Shown piece after piece: positions 10,194 to 20,766 of a DNA stretch of 64,000 nucleotides. Position 1 is the stretch's first letter. Every line of letters starts with the position of its first letter. Both the position numbers and the translations under genes were made by a program. Under the pieces are notes generated by a model that did no database searches, had not been told where the DNA came from, and saw only the letters and a program-made list of their open reading frames with translations. The stretch is from the NCBI RefSeq assembly GCF_036865545.1, contig NZ_CP142208.1:4526001-4590000 (forward strand). The letters are read 5' to 3'. This stretch comes from Erwinia sp. E_sp_B01_1 (GTDB taxonomy: Bacteria; Pseudomonadota; Gammaproteobacteria; Enterobacterales; Enterobacteriaceae).

Positions 10194-10274
10194 TGTAGCG
10201 AAATTACCCGTAACCAAGGTAATTATTTGGTTTACAACTGCTTTTAAAAGCAGCGTAATTTAGTGAGGACAGAG

Positions 10275-10292
10275 ATGTTCGAAAACGAAAAA
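10275..10292 (+). promoter_or_regulatory. GlpR-like operator upstream of glpT
   Basis: ATGTTCGAAAACGAAAAA closely follows the GlpR operator pattern (ATGTTCGNTAACGAACAT), with a perfect left half and a partly matching right half. It lies 255 bases before the glpT start in a 354-base interval (10194-10547) that otherwise shows no gene. This suggests that glpT here is still under glycerol-3-phosphate repressor control. No clear CRP site was found by eye. Confidence 0.5.
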
Positions 10293-10547
10293 CCACGAAT
10301 TTGGAGATTTCCCTCAAATTTTCCTGGCTGTCCACTGAACGCAGCCTCTTTCAGGCGATGCCGTACACACAAACAGATATTTTGTCATAAAAATGTAACA
10401 TTTGAGCCCACCTTCACAGTCTGATGCGCGATTTCCGCCTATTCTTTGCGCGAAATGGAACATTATGCCGGATTCAAGGCAGATCCTTTTGTCATAAGCG
10501 CCCACTGGCGCCCAAAACGAGAATAACCTGCGCCATTGGAGGCTCAT

Positions 10548-11897
10548 ATGTTAAGTATTTTTAAGCCAGCACCTCACCAGCCTCGCGTTGAGGCTGACAG
10601 GGTAGATCCGCTCTACCGCAAACTACGCTGGCAAATCTTCCTGGGGATTTTCTTCGGTTACGCTGCCTATTATCTGGTCCGCAAAAACTTTGCGCTTGCC
10701 ATGCCTTACCTGATTGAACAGGGCTTTTCCCGAGGCGACCTGGGGTTTGCGCTCTCCGGTATCTCCATCGCCTACGGCTTTTCCAAATTTATTATGGGAT
10801 CGGTCTCCGATCGCTCAAACCCCAGAGTTTTTCTGCCAGCCGGATTGATCCTGGCCGCGGCCGTAATGCTCTTTATGGGATTTGTTCCCTGGGCAACCTC
10901 CAGCATTATGGTGATGTTTGTGCTGCTGTTCTTATGCGGCTGGTTCCAGGGTATGGGCTGGCCGCCCTGTGGCCGGACTATGGTGCACTGGTGGTCGCAG
11001 AAAGAGCGTGGCGGGGTGGTTTCCGTGTGGAACTGCGCGCACAACGTGGGCGGGGGCATACCTCCGTTACTGTTCCTGCTGGGGATGGCATGGTTTAACG
11101 ACTGGAAAGCGGCGCTTTATATGCCGGCCTTTGGTGCCATTGTGGTTGCTGTTTTCGCCTTCGCACTGATGCGCGATACCCCGCAGTCCTGTGGCCTGCC
11201 GCCGATTGAAGAATACAAAAACGATTACCCACCGGACTATGATGAGAAACATGAAGAGGAGCTGACCGCTAAGCAAATCTTTATGCAATACGTCCTGCCT
11301 AACAAATTGCTGTGGTACATCGCGCTGGCTAACGTGTTTGTTTATCTGCTGCGTTACGGCATTCTCGACTGGTCACCCACTTACCTGAAAGAAGTAAAGC
11401 ATTTCGCGCTGGATAAGTCCTCCTGGGCCTATTTCTTTTACGAATATGCTGGCATTCCCGGCACGCTGCTTTGTGGCTGGATGTCCGACAGGGTCTTTAA
11501 AGGTAATCGTGGGGCCACCGGCGTGTTCTTTATGGTGCTGGTAACCATTGCTACCGTGGTTTACTGGATGAATCCGGCCGGTAATCCTAACGTGGACATG
11601 GCCTGTATGATTGTGATCGGCTTCCTGATTTATGGTCCGGTGATGTTGATCGGTTTACATGCTTTAGAGCTGGCACCGAAAAAAGCAGCAGGAACAGCAG
11701 CAGGATTTACCGGACTGTTTGGTTATCTGGGCGGCTCTGTCGCGGCCAGCGCCATCGTCGGCTACACCGTGGATTACTTCGGCTGGGACGGCGGCTTTAT
11801 CATCATGATCGGTGGGTGCGTACTGGCTGTGTTGCTGCTGGTGCTGACCATGCTGAGCGAGAACAAACACAAACAGCAGCTGAAGCAGGCTGAATAA
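10548..11897 (+). CDS. glpT: GlpT, glycerol-3-phosphate:phosphate antiporter
   Basis: A 449-residue major facilitator transporter nearly identical to E. coli GlpT (452). It exchanges cytoplasmic phosphate for external glycerol-3-phosphate across the inner membrane and also admits fosfomycin. The organophosphate antiporter signature [14 protein letters not shown] (with the substrate-binding Arg) is near residue 45, and [21 protein letters not shown] is near residue 370. The start at 10548 has GGAGG six bases upstream. In E. coli glpT adjoins glpQ and glpABC; here it stands alone between yigM and yigL. Confidence 0.97.
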   Translation: MLSIFKPAPHQPRVEADRVDPLYRKLRWQIFLGIFFGYAAYYLVRKNFALAMPYLIEQGFSRGDLGFALSGISIAYGFSKFIMGSVSDRSNPRVFLPAGLILAAAVMLFMGFVPWATSSIMVMFVLLFLCGWFQGMGWPPCGRTMVHWWSQKERGGVVSVWNCAHNVGGGIPPLLFLLGMAWFNDWKAALYMPAFGAIVVAVFAFALMRDTPQSCGLPPIEEYKNDYPPDYDEKHEEELTAKQIFMQYVLPNKLLWYIALANVFVYLLRYGILDWSPTYLKEVKHFALDKSSWAYFFYEYAGIPGTLLCGWMSDRVFKGNRGATGVFFMVLVTIATVVYWMNPAGNPNVDMACMIVIGFLIYGPVMLIGLHALELAPKKAAGTAAGFTGLFGYLGGSVAASAIVGYTVDYFGWDGGFIIMIGGCVLAVLLLVLTMLSENKHKQQLKQAE

Positions 11898-11953
11898 CAG
11901 GAGAAAGCGCCCTTTCTCCCTTAAGACGGTTCACTTCCTGCATCCGTAAATGC

Positions 11954-11987
11954 TTTCCGCCCCCGCTGGCCGGGGCGGAAAATTTTC
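11954..11987 (+). terminator. Terminator of glpT
   Basis: A nine-base stem TTCCGCCCC / GGGGCGGAA followed by AATTTTC. A second hairpin without a T tract (GGAGAAAG / CTTTCTCC) lies at 11900-11919. The region separates the convergent glpT and yigL. Confidence 0.6.
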
Positions 11988-11989
11988 GG

Positions 11990-12790
11990 TTAAACGTTAT
12001 AGAGCTTACGCAGGTAATTGGGCACCGCGTTATCCGCATTACTGCCTATTACTTCCAGCTCCGGCAGCAGGTCTTTCAGCCGCTGATGGGAGTTGCTCAT
12101 GATGCAGCCTTTACCGGCCATGCTCAGCATCTCCTTGTCATTCATGCCATCCCCAAAGGAGATGCAGTCCTTCAGGGCATAGCCCAGCGTCTTTGATACA
12201 GCATCCAGCGCATGGCCTTTAGATACGCCACCCGCCATCACTTCCAGGCAGGTTGGCAGAGAGAAACTGACATTGACCCTGTCACCCCAGCGCGCAATCA
12301 GCGCCTCTTCCAGCGGGATCAGCAGCTCAGGTTTACCACAGGTGAAGAACACCTTGCTGATGCCATCCGTTGCCAGCGAACCCGGCTCGTAAAGCTGATA
12401 ATTGAAGTCAGATTCACGGAAGAAATCCATCTCTTCTGGGCGGTTACGGTTCAGGAACCACTCCTCATCACGGTAGACGTTGGTGAAGATATCCTCATGG
12501 CTGTGGTGGAGCGCAAACAATTCCTCAGCAATATCTTCGTCCAGGTTGTGGCTGAACACCAGTTCACCCGCCGTGTTGTGTACCCTGGCACCGTTAGAGG
12601 TGATCATAAATGCATCAATCCCCAGACTGTCACGCATCTGGGCCACATCAATGTAATGACGGCCGGTGGCGAAGATAAAATGCACCCCTTTTTCAGTCAG
12701 CAGCGGCAGCGTTTCACGGGCAAAAGGAGATAAGCGGTGATCGGGCGACAGCAGGGTGCCATCAAGATCGGAAGCAACAATAGCGTACAT
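11990..12790 (-). CDS. yigL: YigL, HAD-superfamily sugar/pyridoxal phosphate phosphatase
   Basis: A 266-residue Cof-type HAD hydrolase equal in length to E. coli YigL. The nucleophile motif ASDLDGTLL is at residues 6-14, motif II is in ITSNGARV, and the metal-binding motif FGDGMNDKEMLSMAG is near residue 213. In E. coli the enzyme acts on sugar phosphates and pyridoxal phosphate, and in Salmonella it is part of the glucose-phosphate stress response through SgrS. It lies just downstream of pldB on the same strand, as in E. coli, where the two are cotranscribed. Confidence 0.95.
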   Translation of the reverse strand: MYAIVASDLDGTLLSPDHRLSPFARETLPLLTEKGVHFIFATGRHYIDVAQMRDSLGIDAFMITSNGARVHNTAGELVFSHNLDEDIAEELFALHHSHEDIFTNVYRDEEWFLNRNRPEEMDFFRESDFNYQLYEPGSLATDGISKVFFTCGKPELLIPLEEALIARWGDRVNVSFSLPTCLEVMAGGVSKGHALDAVSKTLGYALKDCISFGDGMNDKEMLSMAGKGCIMSNSHQRLKDLLPELEVIGSNADNAVPNYLRKLYNV

Positions 12791-12853
12791 AAAACCTCTG
12801 GTTAGTCTGTTATCGGGCAGCCTGGCTGGCCCACTAATGAGAGCGGTGTAAAA

Positions 12854-13845
12854 TTACGAATGTCTGGAGAAAAAGGCCACGATGGCATCCAGCGCTTCGG
12901 CCCGCATACTGTCTTTTTCAAATAAGATCTCATGACGCGCGCCGTTGATAACCAGCGGTTTCCCCCCTCACAGGGCTGCCCCGCGGTGGTCATGGCCTGG
13001 CAGAAAAGATCCTGGGCCCGGTTATCCACCACCTTGTCTGCACCGGCTTGTAACACCAGCAGCGGCGTGGAAATTTCTTTCGCTTTGCTGAGGGCGCTCT
13101 GGCCAGCCATCACCCCTTCCCGCACCCAATGGTAGGTGGGGCCGCCAACGCGTAATCCTGGGTCGTCTGCGTAGAAACGCAGATTTCTCCGGTAACGCTC
13201 CCGGCTGTGGGTCAGTTCGTTGATGCCGAACGGGCGTGCCCGCCACTTTCCGGTGCCCATTGCATAACCATCACGCAGGGTTGGCCGCTTTTCAGCCCAC
13301 TCCAGAATCCGGTTGGCCATCCACGCAGGCATCGGCAGGAAAATACCAAACATCGGCGAGGCCATCACCACGGCATCAAAAGCGTCTGGCTGCCTTGCCA
13401 GCATCAGGGCCAGGATCGCACCGCCCATCGAATGGGCAAGCGCATAACGGTGGCGATAGCTCCGGCTGGCAATCTCTTTTTGATAGAGCGTTTCAAGGTC
13501 ATCCACATAGTGGTCAAAGGCTTCCACATGCCCGCGATGAGAATCCTTCAGCAGGCGGCCCGATCGCCCCTGCCCGCGGTGATCGATGATCACCACATCG
13601 TAGCCGCAGTGAAAAAGATCGTAAGCCAGCTCAGGGTACTTCACATAGCTTTCAATCCGCCCCGGACAGAGCAGAATAACCTTGTCGTGTTGCGCTGAGA
13701 TGAAGCGAACATAGCGAATCGGGACGTTTTCCACGCCGGTAAATTCGCCCTCTTCCCGATGCTTCCAGAAATCCAGCAGCGGGCCGGTAGCAAAAGCAGC
13801 AAACGCTTTTTCACGCGTTGGCCAGCCGTTTTTAAGACTCTTCAT
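12854..13845 (-). pseudogene. pldB: pldB, inner-membrane lysophospholipase L2, one-base frameshift near the 3' end
   Basis: Residues 1 to about 293 match PldB, including HRGQGRSG and the nucleophile elbow ALAHSMGGA. At 12959-12967 (plus strand TTTCCCCCC) one base is missing. The frame as read changes after CEGG, loses the segment holding the catalytic histidine and runs on to 12802. Adding one base restores KPLVINGARHEILFEKD and a stop at 12854, giving about 330 residues (E. coli: 340). The enzyme hydrolyses lysophospholipids. This is either a true mutation or a homopolymer undercall. The intended 3' end leaves 63 bases before yigL. Confidence 0.85.
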
Positions 13846-13960
13846 CGGCTTCTGCCCTTATTCCGTCTTACGGCTTCAGACGACCTGATGTCATCCCGTA
13901 GCGCAACCTCAAACAATGCCGTATTGTGTCATACTTCTGTACATTCAGGGAGCGTTACCC

Positions 13961-14584
13961 ATGACCATCGAGTGGTGGCTGGCTTATCTTTTAACCACCA
14001 GCATCTTAAGTCTTTCCCCCGGTTCCGGCGCGATAAATACTATGAGTACCGGCATCAGCCATGGCTATCGCGGTGCGGTTGCCTCTATTTCTGGCCTCCA
14101 GGTCGGGCTTTCGGTGCACATTGTACTGGTTGGTATCGGGCTTGGTGCGCTGTTCTCGCAGTCTGTACTGGCTTTCGAAATACTGAAATGGGCGGGTGCG
14201 GCTTATCTGGTCTGGCTCGGGATCCAGCAATGGCGTTCCGGCGGGGGTATCGATTTGCAGGCGGTGGCGAAAGCGATGCCCCGCAGGAAACTGTTCAGGC
14301 GTGCCATCCTGGTCAACCTCACCAATCCAAAGAGCATTGTCTTTCTGGCTGCCCTGTTCCCGCAGTTTATCATTCCACATCAGCCGCAGACGGCTCAGTA
14401 TCTGGTACTGGGCGTGACCACGGTTGTCGTCGATATTATCGTGATGATTGGCTATGCGACGCTGGCAACACGTATTGCTGGCTGGATTAAAGGGCCGCGA
14501 CAGATGAAATTGCTTAACCGGATATTTGGCGGGATGTTTGTGGCTGTGGGGGCGTTACTGGCTTCAGCGCGCCGAATTGCCTGA
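13961..14584 (+). CDS. rhtB: RhtB, homoserine/homoserine lactone efflux protein
   Basis: A 207-residue LysE/RhtB family exporter with about six membrane helices, matching E. coli RhtB from [11 protein letters not shown] to LLASARR. The family signature [12 protein letters not shown] is near residue 18 and [18 protein letters not shown] near residue 118. It exports homoserine and its lactone across the inner membrane. The start at 13961 has AGGGAG upstream; an upstream ATG at 13916 in the same frame lacks conservation. It is divergent from pldB and convergent with rhtC. Confidence 0.96.
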   Translation: MTIEWWLAYLLTTSILSLSPGSGAINTMSTGISHGYRGAVASISGLQVGLSVHIVLVGIGLGALFSQSVLAFEILKWAGAAYLVWLGIQQWRSGGGIDLQAVAKAMPRRKLFRRAILVNLTNPKSIVFLAALFPQFIIPHQPQTAQYLVLGVTTVVVDIIVMIGYATLATRIAGWIKGPRQMKLLNRIFGGMFVAVGALLASARRIA

Positions 14585-14627
14585 ACCTGGAAACAGTCAG
14601 GCCGGGCGTTATACCCGGCCTGGACGT

Positions 14628-15254
14628 TTAGCGTGAAAGAATCAGATGAATGCCGAATCCGGCAAACAGAACGCCGGCAAAACCATCAATCCATTTTGCT
14701 AAACGTTGATAGCCCTGACGAATCTTCGGCAGAGCAAAAATGCTGGCAACCAGAGTGAACCAGATAAAGGTTTCACTGACGATCAGGATAAATAATCCCC
14801 AGCGCGCGCCAGCGCCTACGTCATCACCCACAAACAGTGAAAACACACTGCCGAAGTAGATAACAGCTTTCGGATTAGAGAGGTTAGTCAGGAAACCTTT
14901 CAGAAAGCTGCGGCCTTTTTCAGGCAGCGCTACCGGTGAAGCGTCCTGCTGGCTGGCCTGCTTGTGCTGCCGACGGGCGGAACGCAGCATCTGCCAGCCC
15001 ATCCACAGCAGGTAAAGTCCCCCTCCGACCATGATGATCTGGTGCAGCCAGGCCATTTTCTGCAACAGCAGATTCAATCCCAGTAATGCCACGCCTGCCC
15101 AGATAACAATGCCGAGGGTAATCCCTACCACACCCATCATCGCCTCCTTGCGTGAACGGCTGACCGCCGTTTGCGACACAAAAAAGAAGTCCGGGCCCGG
15201 ACTCATCAGGGCAATGAAATGCACCATCGCCACCGTCAGAAATAACATCAACAT
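14628..15254 (-). CDS. rhtC: RhtC, threonine efflux protein
   Basis: A 208-residue LysE-family exporter matching E. coli RhtC (206). The signature MSPGPDFFFVSQTAVSRSRKEA lies near residue 17 and NLSNPKAVIYFGSVFSLF near residue 125. The loop around residues 85-105 (RRQHKQASQQDASP) differs from E. coli, as usual for this cytoplasmic linker. It lowers intracellular threonine. It is tail-to-tail with rhtB; a hairpin CAGGCCGGG / CCCGGCCTG at 14599-14622 lies between them but has no T run. recQ begins upstream. Confidence 0.95.
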   Translation of the reverse strand: MLMLFLTVAMVHFIALMSPGPDFFFVSQTAVSRSRKEAMMGVVGITLGIVIWAGVALLGLNLLLQKMAWLHQIIMVGGGLYLLWMGWQMLRSARRQHKQASQQDASPVALPEKGRSFLKGFLTNLSNPKAVIYFGSVFSLFVGDDVGAGARWGLFILIVSETFIWFTLVASIFALPKIRQGYQRLAKWIDGFAGVLFAGFGIHLILSR

Positions 15255-15290
15255 ATTGGGTTCCTTGCTATGAGAATGTTGGGGGAAAAT

Positions 15291-17117
15291 CTATTCGTCA
15301 TCATCAACGTGTTCTTTGATCATCACCAGGAAGGCTTTGCCAAAACGCTCCAGCTTTCTCTGGCCTACGCCATTGATGCTGAGCATCTCTGAAGCGGTGA
15401 TCGGCATCTGTTCAGCCATTTCGATCAGCGTTGCGTCGTTGAATACCACATAGGGCGGGACATTATTTTCATCTGCAATCGCCTTACGTAATTTGCGTAA
15501 TTTTGCGAACAGCTTACGATCGTAATTGCCGCCGAAGGATTTCTGGCTGTTACTGCGTGGCTTGACGGTAACCAGCCTGGGTACCGCCAGCATCAGCGGC
15601 GTTTCACCCCGTAAGACTGGCCTGGCCGCTTCCGTAAGCTGTAAAGCAGAGTGCATGGCGATGTTTTGCGTCACCAGCCCAAGGTGGATTAACTGGCGAA
15701 GAACGCTGACCCAGTGTTCATGACTCTGATCTTTACCAATGCCGTAGATCGGTAATTTATCGTGCTGCATATCGCGGATACGCTGATTGTTCGCGCCTCT
15801 CAGCACCTCAACAATGTAGCCCATCCCGAAACGTTGCCCGACACGATAAATGCCTGACAGCGCTTTTTGCGCTTCGACCAGTCCGTCATAACGGCGGGGC
15901 GGGTCCAGGCAGATATCGCAGTTGTCGCAAGGCTGCTGACGTCCTTCACCAAAGTAGTTCAGCAATACCAGACGGCGGCAGGTCTGCGCTTCGGCAAAGG
16001 CCCCCATCGCATTCAATTTATGCCGTTCGATATCCTGCAGCGGACCCGGTGCCTTCTCATCCAGACAGCGACGTAACCAGGCCATATCTGCCGGGTCGTA
16101 AAGCATCAGGGCTTCTGCAGGCAGGCCATCACGCCCGGCACGCCCCGTTTCCTGATAATAGGATTCAATGTTGCGCGGGATATCAAAGTGGACAACGAAG
16201 CGCACGTTAGGCTTGTTGATACCCATCCCAAAGGCGACTGTTGCCACGACAATTTGCAAATCGTCACGCTGGAAAGCTTCCTGTACCTGCGCGCGATGGG
16301 CATTGTCCATCCCGGCGTGGTAGGCACCCACGCTCAGCCCGCGGCTTTGCAACCGGGCGGCGGTGTCTTCAACTTTCGCGCGGCTGTTACAGTAAATGAT
16401 GCCACATTTGCCTCGCTGCTCCTGCACGTAGCGGATCAGCTGGTCGGTAGGTTTAAACTTTTCTACCAGGGTGTAGCGGATATTCGGGCGGTCAAAGCTG
16501 CTGATCTGAATCAGCGGATCGTTTAGTTGCAGCAGACGGGCAATGTCATTACGCGTCGTTTCATCTGCTGTTGCCGTCAGCGCCATTACGGGGACATCAG
16601 GAAGACGATGGCGCAGTTGCCCCAGCGCCCCATATTCTGGACGGAAGTCATGGCCCCACTGAGAAATACAGTGGGCTTCATCCACCGCCAGCATCGCCGG
16701 ATTCCAGTGCAGCAGGTTATCGAGGAAATTGTCCATCATCAGGCGTTCGGGGGCGATATACAGCAGCCGTATCCGTCCGGTCCGGCAACCCGCCATCACT
16801 TCCTGCTGTTCATCACGGGTCTGAGTAGAGTTCAGGCAGGCCGCGGCCACGCCATTGGCCAGCAGCTGATCAACCTGATCTTTCATCAGGGAAATCAGCG
16901 GAGAGACCACTAACGTCAGCCCTTCTTTGATCAGGGCAGGAATTTGATAGCAGAGCGACTTGCCGCCGCCGGTGGGCATAACCACCAGGCAGTCACGGCC
17001 ATTCAGCGAAGCCTGAATGATGGATTGCTGTCCTGGGCGAAAGTGCTGGTAGCCAAAGGTATCTTGCAGAATCTGTTCCGCCAGCGCTTCCTGATTAATT
17101 ACTGCAGCCGTAGACAC
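15291..17117 (-). CDS. recQ: RecQ, ATP-dependent DNA helicase
   Basis: A 608-residue 3'-5' helicase (E. coli: 609) of the RecF recombination pathway. Visible in order: motif [16 protein letters not shown] near residue 50, DEAH near 146, motif [12 protein letters not shown] near 325, the four-cysteine zinc site [24 protein letters not shown] near 380-403, a winged-helix RQC domain, and a C-terminal HRDC domain. I chose the GTG at 17117 ([14 protein letters not shown]), which has GGGGAA upstream; a further GTG at 17162 gives a non-conserved extension. It lies 36 bases from the rhtC start on the same strand. Confidence 0.96.
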   Translation of the reverse strand: MSTAAVINQEALAEQILQDTFGYQHFRPGQQSIIQASLNGRDCLVVMPTGGGKSLCYQIPALIKEGLTLVVSPLISLMKDQVDQLLANGVAAACLNSTQTRDEQQEVMAGCRTGRIRLLYIAPERLMMDNFLDNLLHWNPAMLAVDEAHCISQWGHDFRPEYGALGQLRHRLPDVPVMALTATADETTRNDIARLLQLNDPLIQISSFDRPNIRYTLVEKFKPTDQLIRYVQEQRGKCGIIYCNSRAKVEDTAARLQSRGLSVGAYHAGMDNAHRAQVQEAFQRDDLQIVVATVAFGMGINKPNVRFVVHFDIPRNIESYYQETGRAGRDGLPAEALMLYDPADMAWLRRCLDEKAPGPLQDIERHKLNAMGAFAEAQTCRRLVLLNYFGEGRQQPCDNCDICLDPPRRYDGLVEAQKALSGIYRVGQRFGMGYIVEVLRGANNQRIRDMQHDKLPIYGIGKDQSHEHWVSVLRQLIHLGLVTQNIAMHSALQLTEAARPVLRGETPLMLAVPRLVTVKPRSNSQKSFGGNYDRKLFAKLRKLRKAIADENNVPPYVVFNDATLIEMAEQMPITASEMLSINGVGQRKLERFGKAFLVMIKEHVDDDE

Positions 17118-17171
17118 GTATTCCCCAAATCTGATGATGGGTGAGCTGCGATTGCCGCTCACCCGAAAGCT

Positions 17172-18050
17172 TTAAAACAGGTCGTTCAACATTACACCCA
17201 CACCCACGCGCGTCTGGCGGTGGTTGTAGTCAATCAGTGATTCGCCGTAGCCGCTGTACACCTGAGTGTAGAAGCGAACGTGGTTAGTGATGGGGTAGCT
17301 CCAGCCCATTTCCGCGCCGCCATAACCGCTGTTCCAGTTATAGGTGCTCTTCACGCTGAAAATGCTCTCGCCCCACTGATAGCCAACCGTCAGGCGATAA
17401 TACCCCATGTACTTAGTGATATCCGGGTTATCATCATTATTTTCACTTTCTGGAAGGCGGTACCAGGGTTTGGCTTCCACCATCCAGTTTCCGTTCTGCG
17501 CCATCAGACGGGCATAGACACGATTCCAGCTACGGGAGGTCGGTTCAGAACGCCCGTTAGACTGGTGGTTCAGACCCATTTCCACATCACGCAGCGTCCA
17601 GCCTGCAAAGCTGTAGTCTGTCGCCCATCCCAGGAAAATCTGTGGCTGGTAGTCAGTTTCACGGAAAGGTGAAGATCCGGCACGGTTAGAGAGCTGCCAC
17701 CAGGACCCCTGAGTATAAGACGCTGCCAGCACCGAGTTATCACCCAAAATGCCACGCCATAAAGGAAAGGCCAGACTGAGCTGGAATTTCACTTCATCGT
17801 GTTTAACATTATCCGACCAGTTATAGCTTTCGATCGCTTCTTTATTAATGTTGCTGGTATCGGTATACAGAACATAGTTACTTTCATACGGGAAAAGTAC
17901 GAAAGGATTGTCATGCTTTTCCAGCAGGTTAGCAATGATACTGCCAGGCACGGCAGGTTGGTCATGAACCTCAGTAACCGTGGCTTCTTGTGCCAGAGCT
18001 AACGTGGGAAACAGGAAGGCTGCAACCAGCAATCCTCTCAGCATAGGCAT
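17172..18050 (-). CDS. pldA: PldA, outer-membrane phospholipase A
   Basis: A 292-residue outer-membrane beta-barrel. A signal peptide (LRGLLVAAFLFPTLALA) is followed by mature QEATVTEVHD. The catalytic residues are present in LNHQSNGRSEPTSRSWNR (His and Ser of the active site, with downstream Asn). The protein ends in the barrel signal VGVGVMLNDLF with a C-terminal Phe. PldA is a calcium-dependent dimeric enzyme that removes phospholipid from the outer leaflet. The start at 18050 has GGAG six bases upstream. Its 3' neighbour is recQ, as in E. coli. Confidence 0.96.
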   Translation of the reverse strand: MPMLRGLLVAAFLFPTLALAQEATVTEVHDQPAVPGSIIANLLEKHDNPFVLFPYESNYVLYTDTSNINKEAIESYNWSDNVKHDEVKFQLSLAFPLWRGILGDNSVLAASYTQGSWWQLSNRAGSSPFRETDYQPQIFLGWATDYSFAGWTLRDVEMGLNHQSNGRSEPTSRSWNRVYARLMAQNGNWMVEAKPWYRLPESENNDDNPDITKYMGYYRLTVGYQWGESIFSVKSTYNWNSGYGGAEMGWSYPITNHVRFYTQVYSGYGESLIDYNHRQTRVGVGVMLNDLF

Positions 18051-18217
18051 AGTGTGCTCCAGAGCAGAAACGGGACAGGTGTGTAAAAAGCAGGCCATTT
18101 TACACAGAAAAGCCTGGGGGCATTAGTGCTGTTTTTGTAAAAGGAATGCATTTCTGCCTGAGCCTGAAATAGCCAGTCTGTTATTCTTCTCTCATCATTT
18201 TGTTGCAAGGAATTTTC

Positions 18218-18691
18218 ATGATGTCTGCTGTTCCCCTGGCCCAGGACGCCGCACGTCGCCTTATTGGTGGCATTTTTGTTGATGATATGCCTTTTAACCG
18301 GGCTCTGGGCCTGCAACTGGATCGGCTGGAGCCGGATTATGCTGAACTTAGCTTTGCAAACCAGACTCAGCTGGTAGGAAATGTCGCCCAGAAGATCCTG
18401 CATGGTGGCGTGATTGCTTCCGTGCTGGATGTGGCTGCCGGCCTGGTTTGCGTGAGCAGTGCACTGACCCGCCAGGAGAGCATCACCGAAGAGGAGCTCC
18501 GTCAGCGGTTATCGCGAATGGGCACCATCGATCTGCGCGTGGACTATCTGCGTCCAGGGCGCGGTGAACGCTTTATTGCCACCAGCAGCCTGCTCCGGGG
18601 CGGCAATAAAGTCTCAGTGGCTCGCGTGGAACTGCACAATGATGCTGGCGTCTATATTGCCAGTGCCACTGCCACCTATCTTACGGGCTAG
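18218..18691 (+). CDS. yigI: YigI, hotdog-fold thioesterase-like protein
   Basis: A 157-residue PaaI-type hotdog protein close to E. coli YigI (155). The core [18 protein letters not shown] near residue 66 and [15 protein letters not shown] near residue 108 are the conserved acyl-CoA thioesterase elements. E. coli YigI has been reported to act on acyl-CoA thioesters, so the substrate here is inferred. Two adjacent ATG codons at 18218 and 18221 are possible starts; AAGG lies seven bases before the first. It is divergent from pldA, and rarD follows after 58 bases. Confidence 0.92.
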   Translation: MMSAVPLAQDAARRLIGGIFVDDMPFNRALGLQLDRLEPDYAELSFANQTQLVGNVAQKILHGGVIASVLDVAAGLVCVSSALTRQESITEEELRQRLSRMGTIDLRVDYLRPGRGERFIATSSLLRGGNKVSVARVELHNDAGVYIASATATYLTG

Positions 18692-18749
18692 CGACAAGTA
18701 AACGCCATTTTTCCCTGTTAATAACCCTGATATTACGGAGTCTCTTTAC

Positions 18750-19646
18750 ATGGATGCACAACAAACCCGACAAGGAATTTTCTTTGCTCTCGGTGCCTAT
18801 TTTATCTGGGGCATTGCTCCGGCCTATTTCAAGCTGATCCAGCAAGTGGCACCGGGAGAGATCATGACTCACCGGGTTATCTGGTCATTCTTCTTTATGC
18901 TGTTGCTGGTCAGTCTCAGCCGTAACTGGGACAAGGTGAAAAACATCCTGCAACAGCCAAAAAAAGTGCTGCTGCTGGCAGTATCAGCCACGGTTATCTG
19001 CGGCAACTGGCTTATTTTTATCTGGGCGGTCAACAATCATCATATGCTGGAAGCCAGCCTGGGCTACTTTATCAACCCGTTACTTAACGTACTGGTGGGG
19101 ATGGTGTTCCTGAAAGAGCGTTTTCGTCGGTTACAGTGGCTCGCTGTCGCGCTGGCAGCCTGTGGCGTGCTTGTGCAGCTGTGGCGATTTGGTTCAGTGC
19201 CGATTATTGCGCTGGGTCTGGCGGTGACCTTCTCCCTTTATGGACTGATCCGTAAAAAGATTAACGTTGATGCCCAAACCGGCATGCTGATCGAAACCAG
19301 CTGGCTGCTTCCGGTTGCCGCCATCTATCTGTTTGGTGTGGCTGAGAGCAGCACCAGCCATCTGACTCAGAACCCCCTGTCGCTGAATCTTCTGCTGATT
19401 GCCGCCGGGATTATCACCACTATTCCACTGATGTTGTTTGCCGCGGCCTGTAATCGTCTGCGTTTATCTACCGTGGGCTTCTTCCAGTATCTGGGCCCGA
19501 CGCTGATGTTCCTGCTTGCGGTAGTGTTCTATGGTGAACAGATGACGCCGGATAAAGCGGTCACCTTCTCATTTATCTGGGCAGCGCTGGCGCTGTTTAT
19601 TGTCGATGCTGTCTGGACGCTCAAGCGCAGACAGCCCGCGTTATAA
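18750..19646 (+). CDS. rarD: RarD, EamA-family transporter
   Basis: A 298-residue membrane protein of the drug/metabolite transporter superfamily with about ten helices, matching E. coli RarD (296) from GIFFALGAYFIWGIAPAYFKL to the end. The first EamA domain spans about residues 5-140 and the second about 150-290. RarD was named for a chloramphenicol-sensitivity phenotype; the natural substrate is unknown. The lone gene ends at a strong bidirectional terminator shared with the convergent corA. Confidence 0.95.
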   Translation: MDAQQTRQGIFFALGAYFIWGIAPAYFKLIQQVAPGEIMTHRVIWSFFFMLLLVSLSRNWDKVKNILQQPKKVLLLAVSATVICGNWLIFIWAVNNHHMLEASLGYFINPLLNVLVGMVFLKERFRRLQWLAVALAACGVLVQLWRFGSVPIIALGLAVTFSLYGLIRKKINVDAQTGMLIETSWLLPVAAIYLFGVAESSTSHLTQNPLSLNLLLIAAGIITTIPLMLFAAACNRLRLSTVGFFQYLGPTLMFLLAVVFYGEQMTPDKAVTFSFIWAALALFIVDAVWTLKRRQPAL

Positions 19647-19647
19647 G

Positions 19648-19678
19648 CAAAAAACCCCGCATCAGCGGGGTTTTTTGT
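19648..19678. terminator. Bidirectional terminator between rarD and corA
   Basis: AAAAAACCCCGC / GCGGGGTTTTTT with loop ATCA gives a T tract on both strands, between two convergent genes. Confidence 0.9.
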
Positions 19679-19690
19679 TACCGGCAGGGA

Positions 19691-20644
19691 TCAGAGCCAG
19701 TTTTTCCGCTTGAAGTAAGCGTAAGGGGCCAGCCCGGCCAGGATCATCAGGGTAATGGCGCCCGGATAACCAAAGCTCCATTTCAGTTCAGGCATAAATT
19801 CGAAGTTCATGCCGTAACTTGAGGCCACCAGCGTGGGCGGCAGGAAAACCACGGACACCACCGAGAAGATCTTAATGATACGGTTCTGCTCAATGTTGAT
19901 AAAGCCCATTGCCGCCTGCATCAGGAAGTTCACCTTCTGGAACAGCGACTCATTGTGCGGCAGCAGGGATTCGATATCCCGCAGAATTTCACGCGCCTGC
20001 TCCAGCTGATTGTCGGGCAGACGGGCTTTACGCACCAGGAAGTTTAGCGCGCGTTGGGTATCCATCAGACACAAACGCACCTTCCAGCCAATATCTTCCA
20101 GCTCCGCCAGGGTGGAGAGCGCAGCGTCAAACTCATCGCCCTGGTGCCCTTCCATAATGACCCGGCTGAGCTTTTCCAGATCGCTGTAGATATTTTCGAT
20201 TTCGTCCGCGAGCTGTTCAATCTTGGTTTCGAACAGATCCAGCAACAGCTCGTAGGCGTTGCCGTCGGTCAGAACCTGATTACGGGCGCGCATCCTGTAG
20301 AGGCGAAACGCCGGAAGCTCACGCTCACGGAGGGTATAAAGACGTCCTTCACGAATGGTAAAGGCCACCGTGGAGTTACCGGCATGGTCTTCGGCATCTT
20401 CATAAAAGAAAAAGGAGTGGATATGCAGGCCGTCTTCATCTTCGAAGAAACGCGCCGAGGCTTCGATATCTTCCAGTTCGGGGCGGGTTGCCAGGCTCTG
20501 ACCCAGCTCGGTCTGGACGCGATCGCGCTCATTCTCTTCCGGCTCAATAAGATCGACCCAGACTGAGCTGCTCAGCTCATCATTGGGCTCTTCCAGTTCG
20601 AGGCGGGTTAAGCGGCTCTGTTCCAGTTTAAATGCGCTCAGCAT
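19691..20644 (-). CDS. corA: CorA, magnesium/cobalt channel
   Basis: A 317-residue protein (E. coli: 316). A large cytoplasmic alpha/beta and helical domain leads to two C-terminal transmembrane helices (about 258-280 and 293-312). The selectivity signature YGMN follows the first helix, and the conserved loop MPELKW follows that. It forms the pentameric constitutive Mg2+ uptake channel of the inner membrane. The 360-base interval upstream holds a candidate leader peptide and hairpin, suggesting post-initiation control as described for Salmonella corA. uvrD lies upstream on the same strand. Confidence 0.97.
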   Translation of the reverse strand: MLSAFKLEQSRLTRLELEEPNDELSSSVWVDLIEPEENERDRVQTELGQSLATRPELEDIEASARFFEDEDGLHIHSFFFYEDAEDHAGNSTVAFTIREGRLYTLRERELPAFRLYRMRARNQVLTDGNAYELLLDLFETKIEQLADEIENIYSDLEKLSRVIMEGHQGDEFDAALSTLAELEDIGWKVRLCLMDTQRALNFLVRKARLPDNQLEQAREILRDIESLLPHNESLFQKVNFLMQAAMGFINIEQNRIIKIFSVVSVVFLPPTLVASSYGMNFEFMPELKWSFGYPGAITLMILAGLAPYAYFKRKNWL

Positions 20645-20766
20645 AGCTGTACTCCCAATTTACAGTCACAATTTGGGACGACGCGATGAACACGGGAAAC
20701 GGCAGTTTCAGTCAGCGACAAAATCTGACTCAGAGCGACGGAAGTGCGGGGTCGCCAACAACCACG

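Noticed and set aside
13759-14490. A 243-codon plus-strand frame overlapping pldB and rhtB
   Set aside because: It crosses a divergent promoter region and overlaps rhtB in another frame; it resembles no protein family.
14599-14622. Terminator between rhtB and rhtC
   Set aside because: The hairpin is strong but has no T run on either strand, so it is mentioned only in the rhtC entry.
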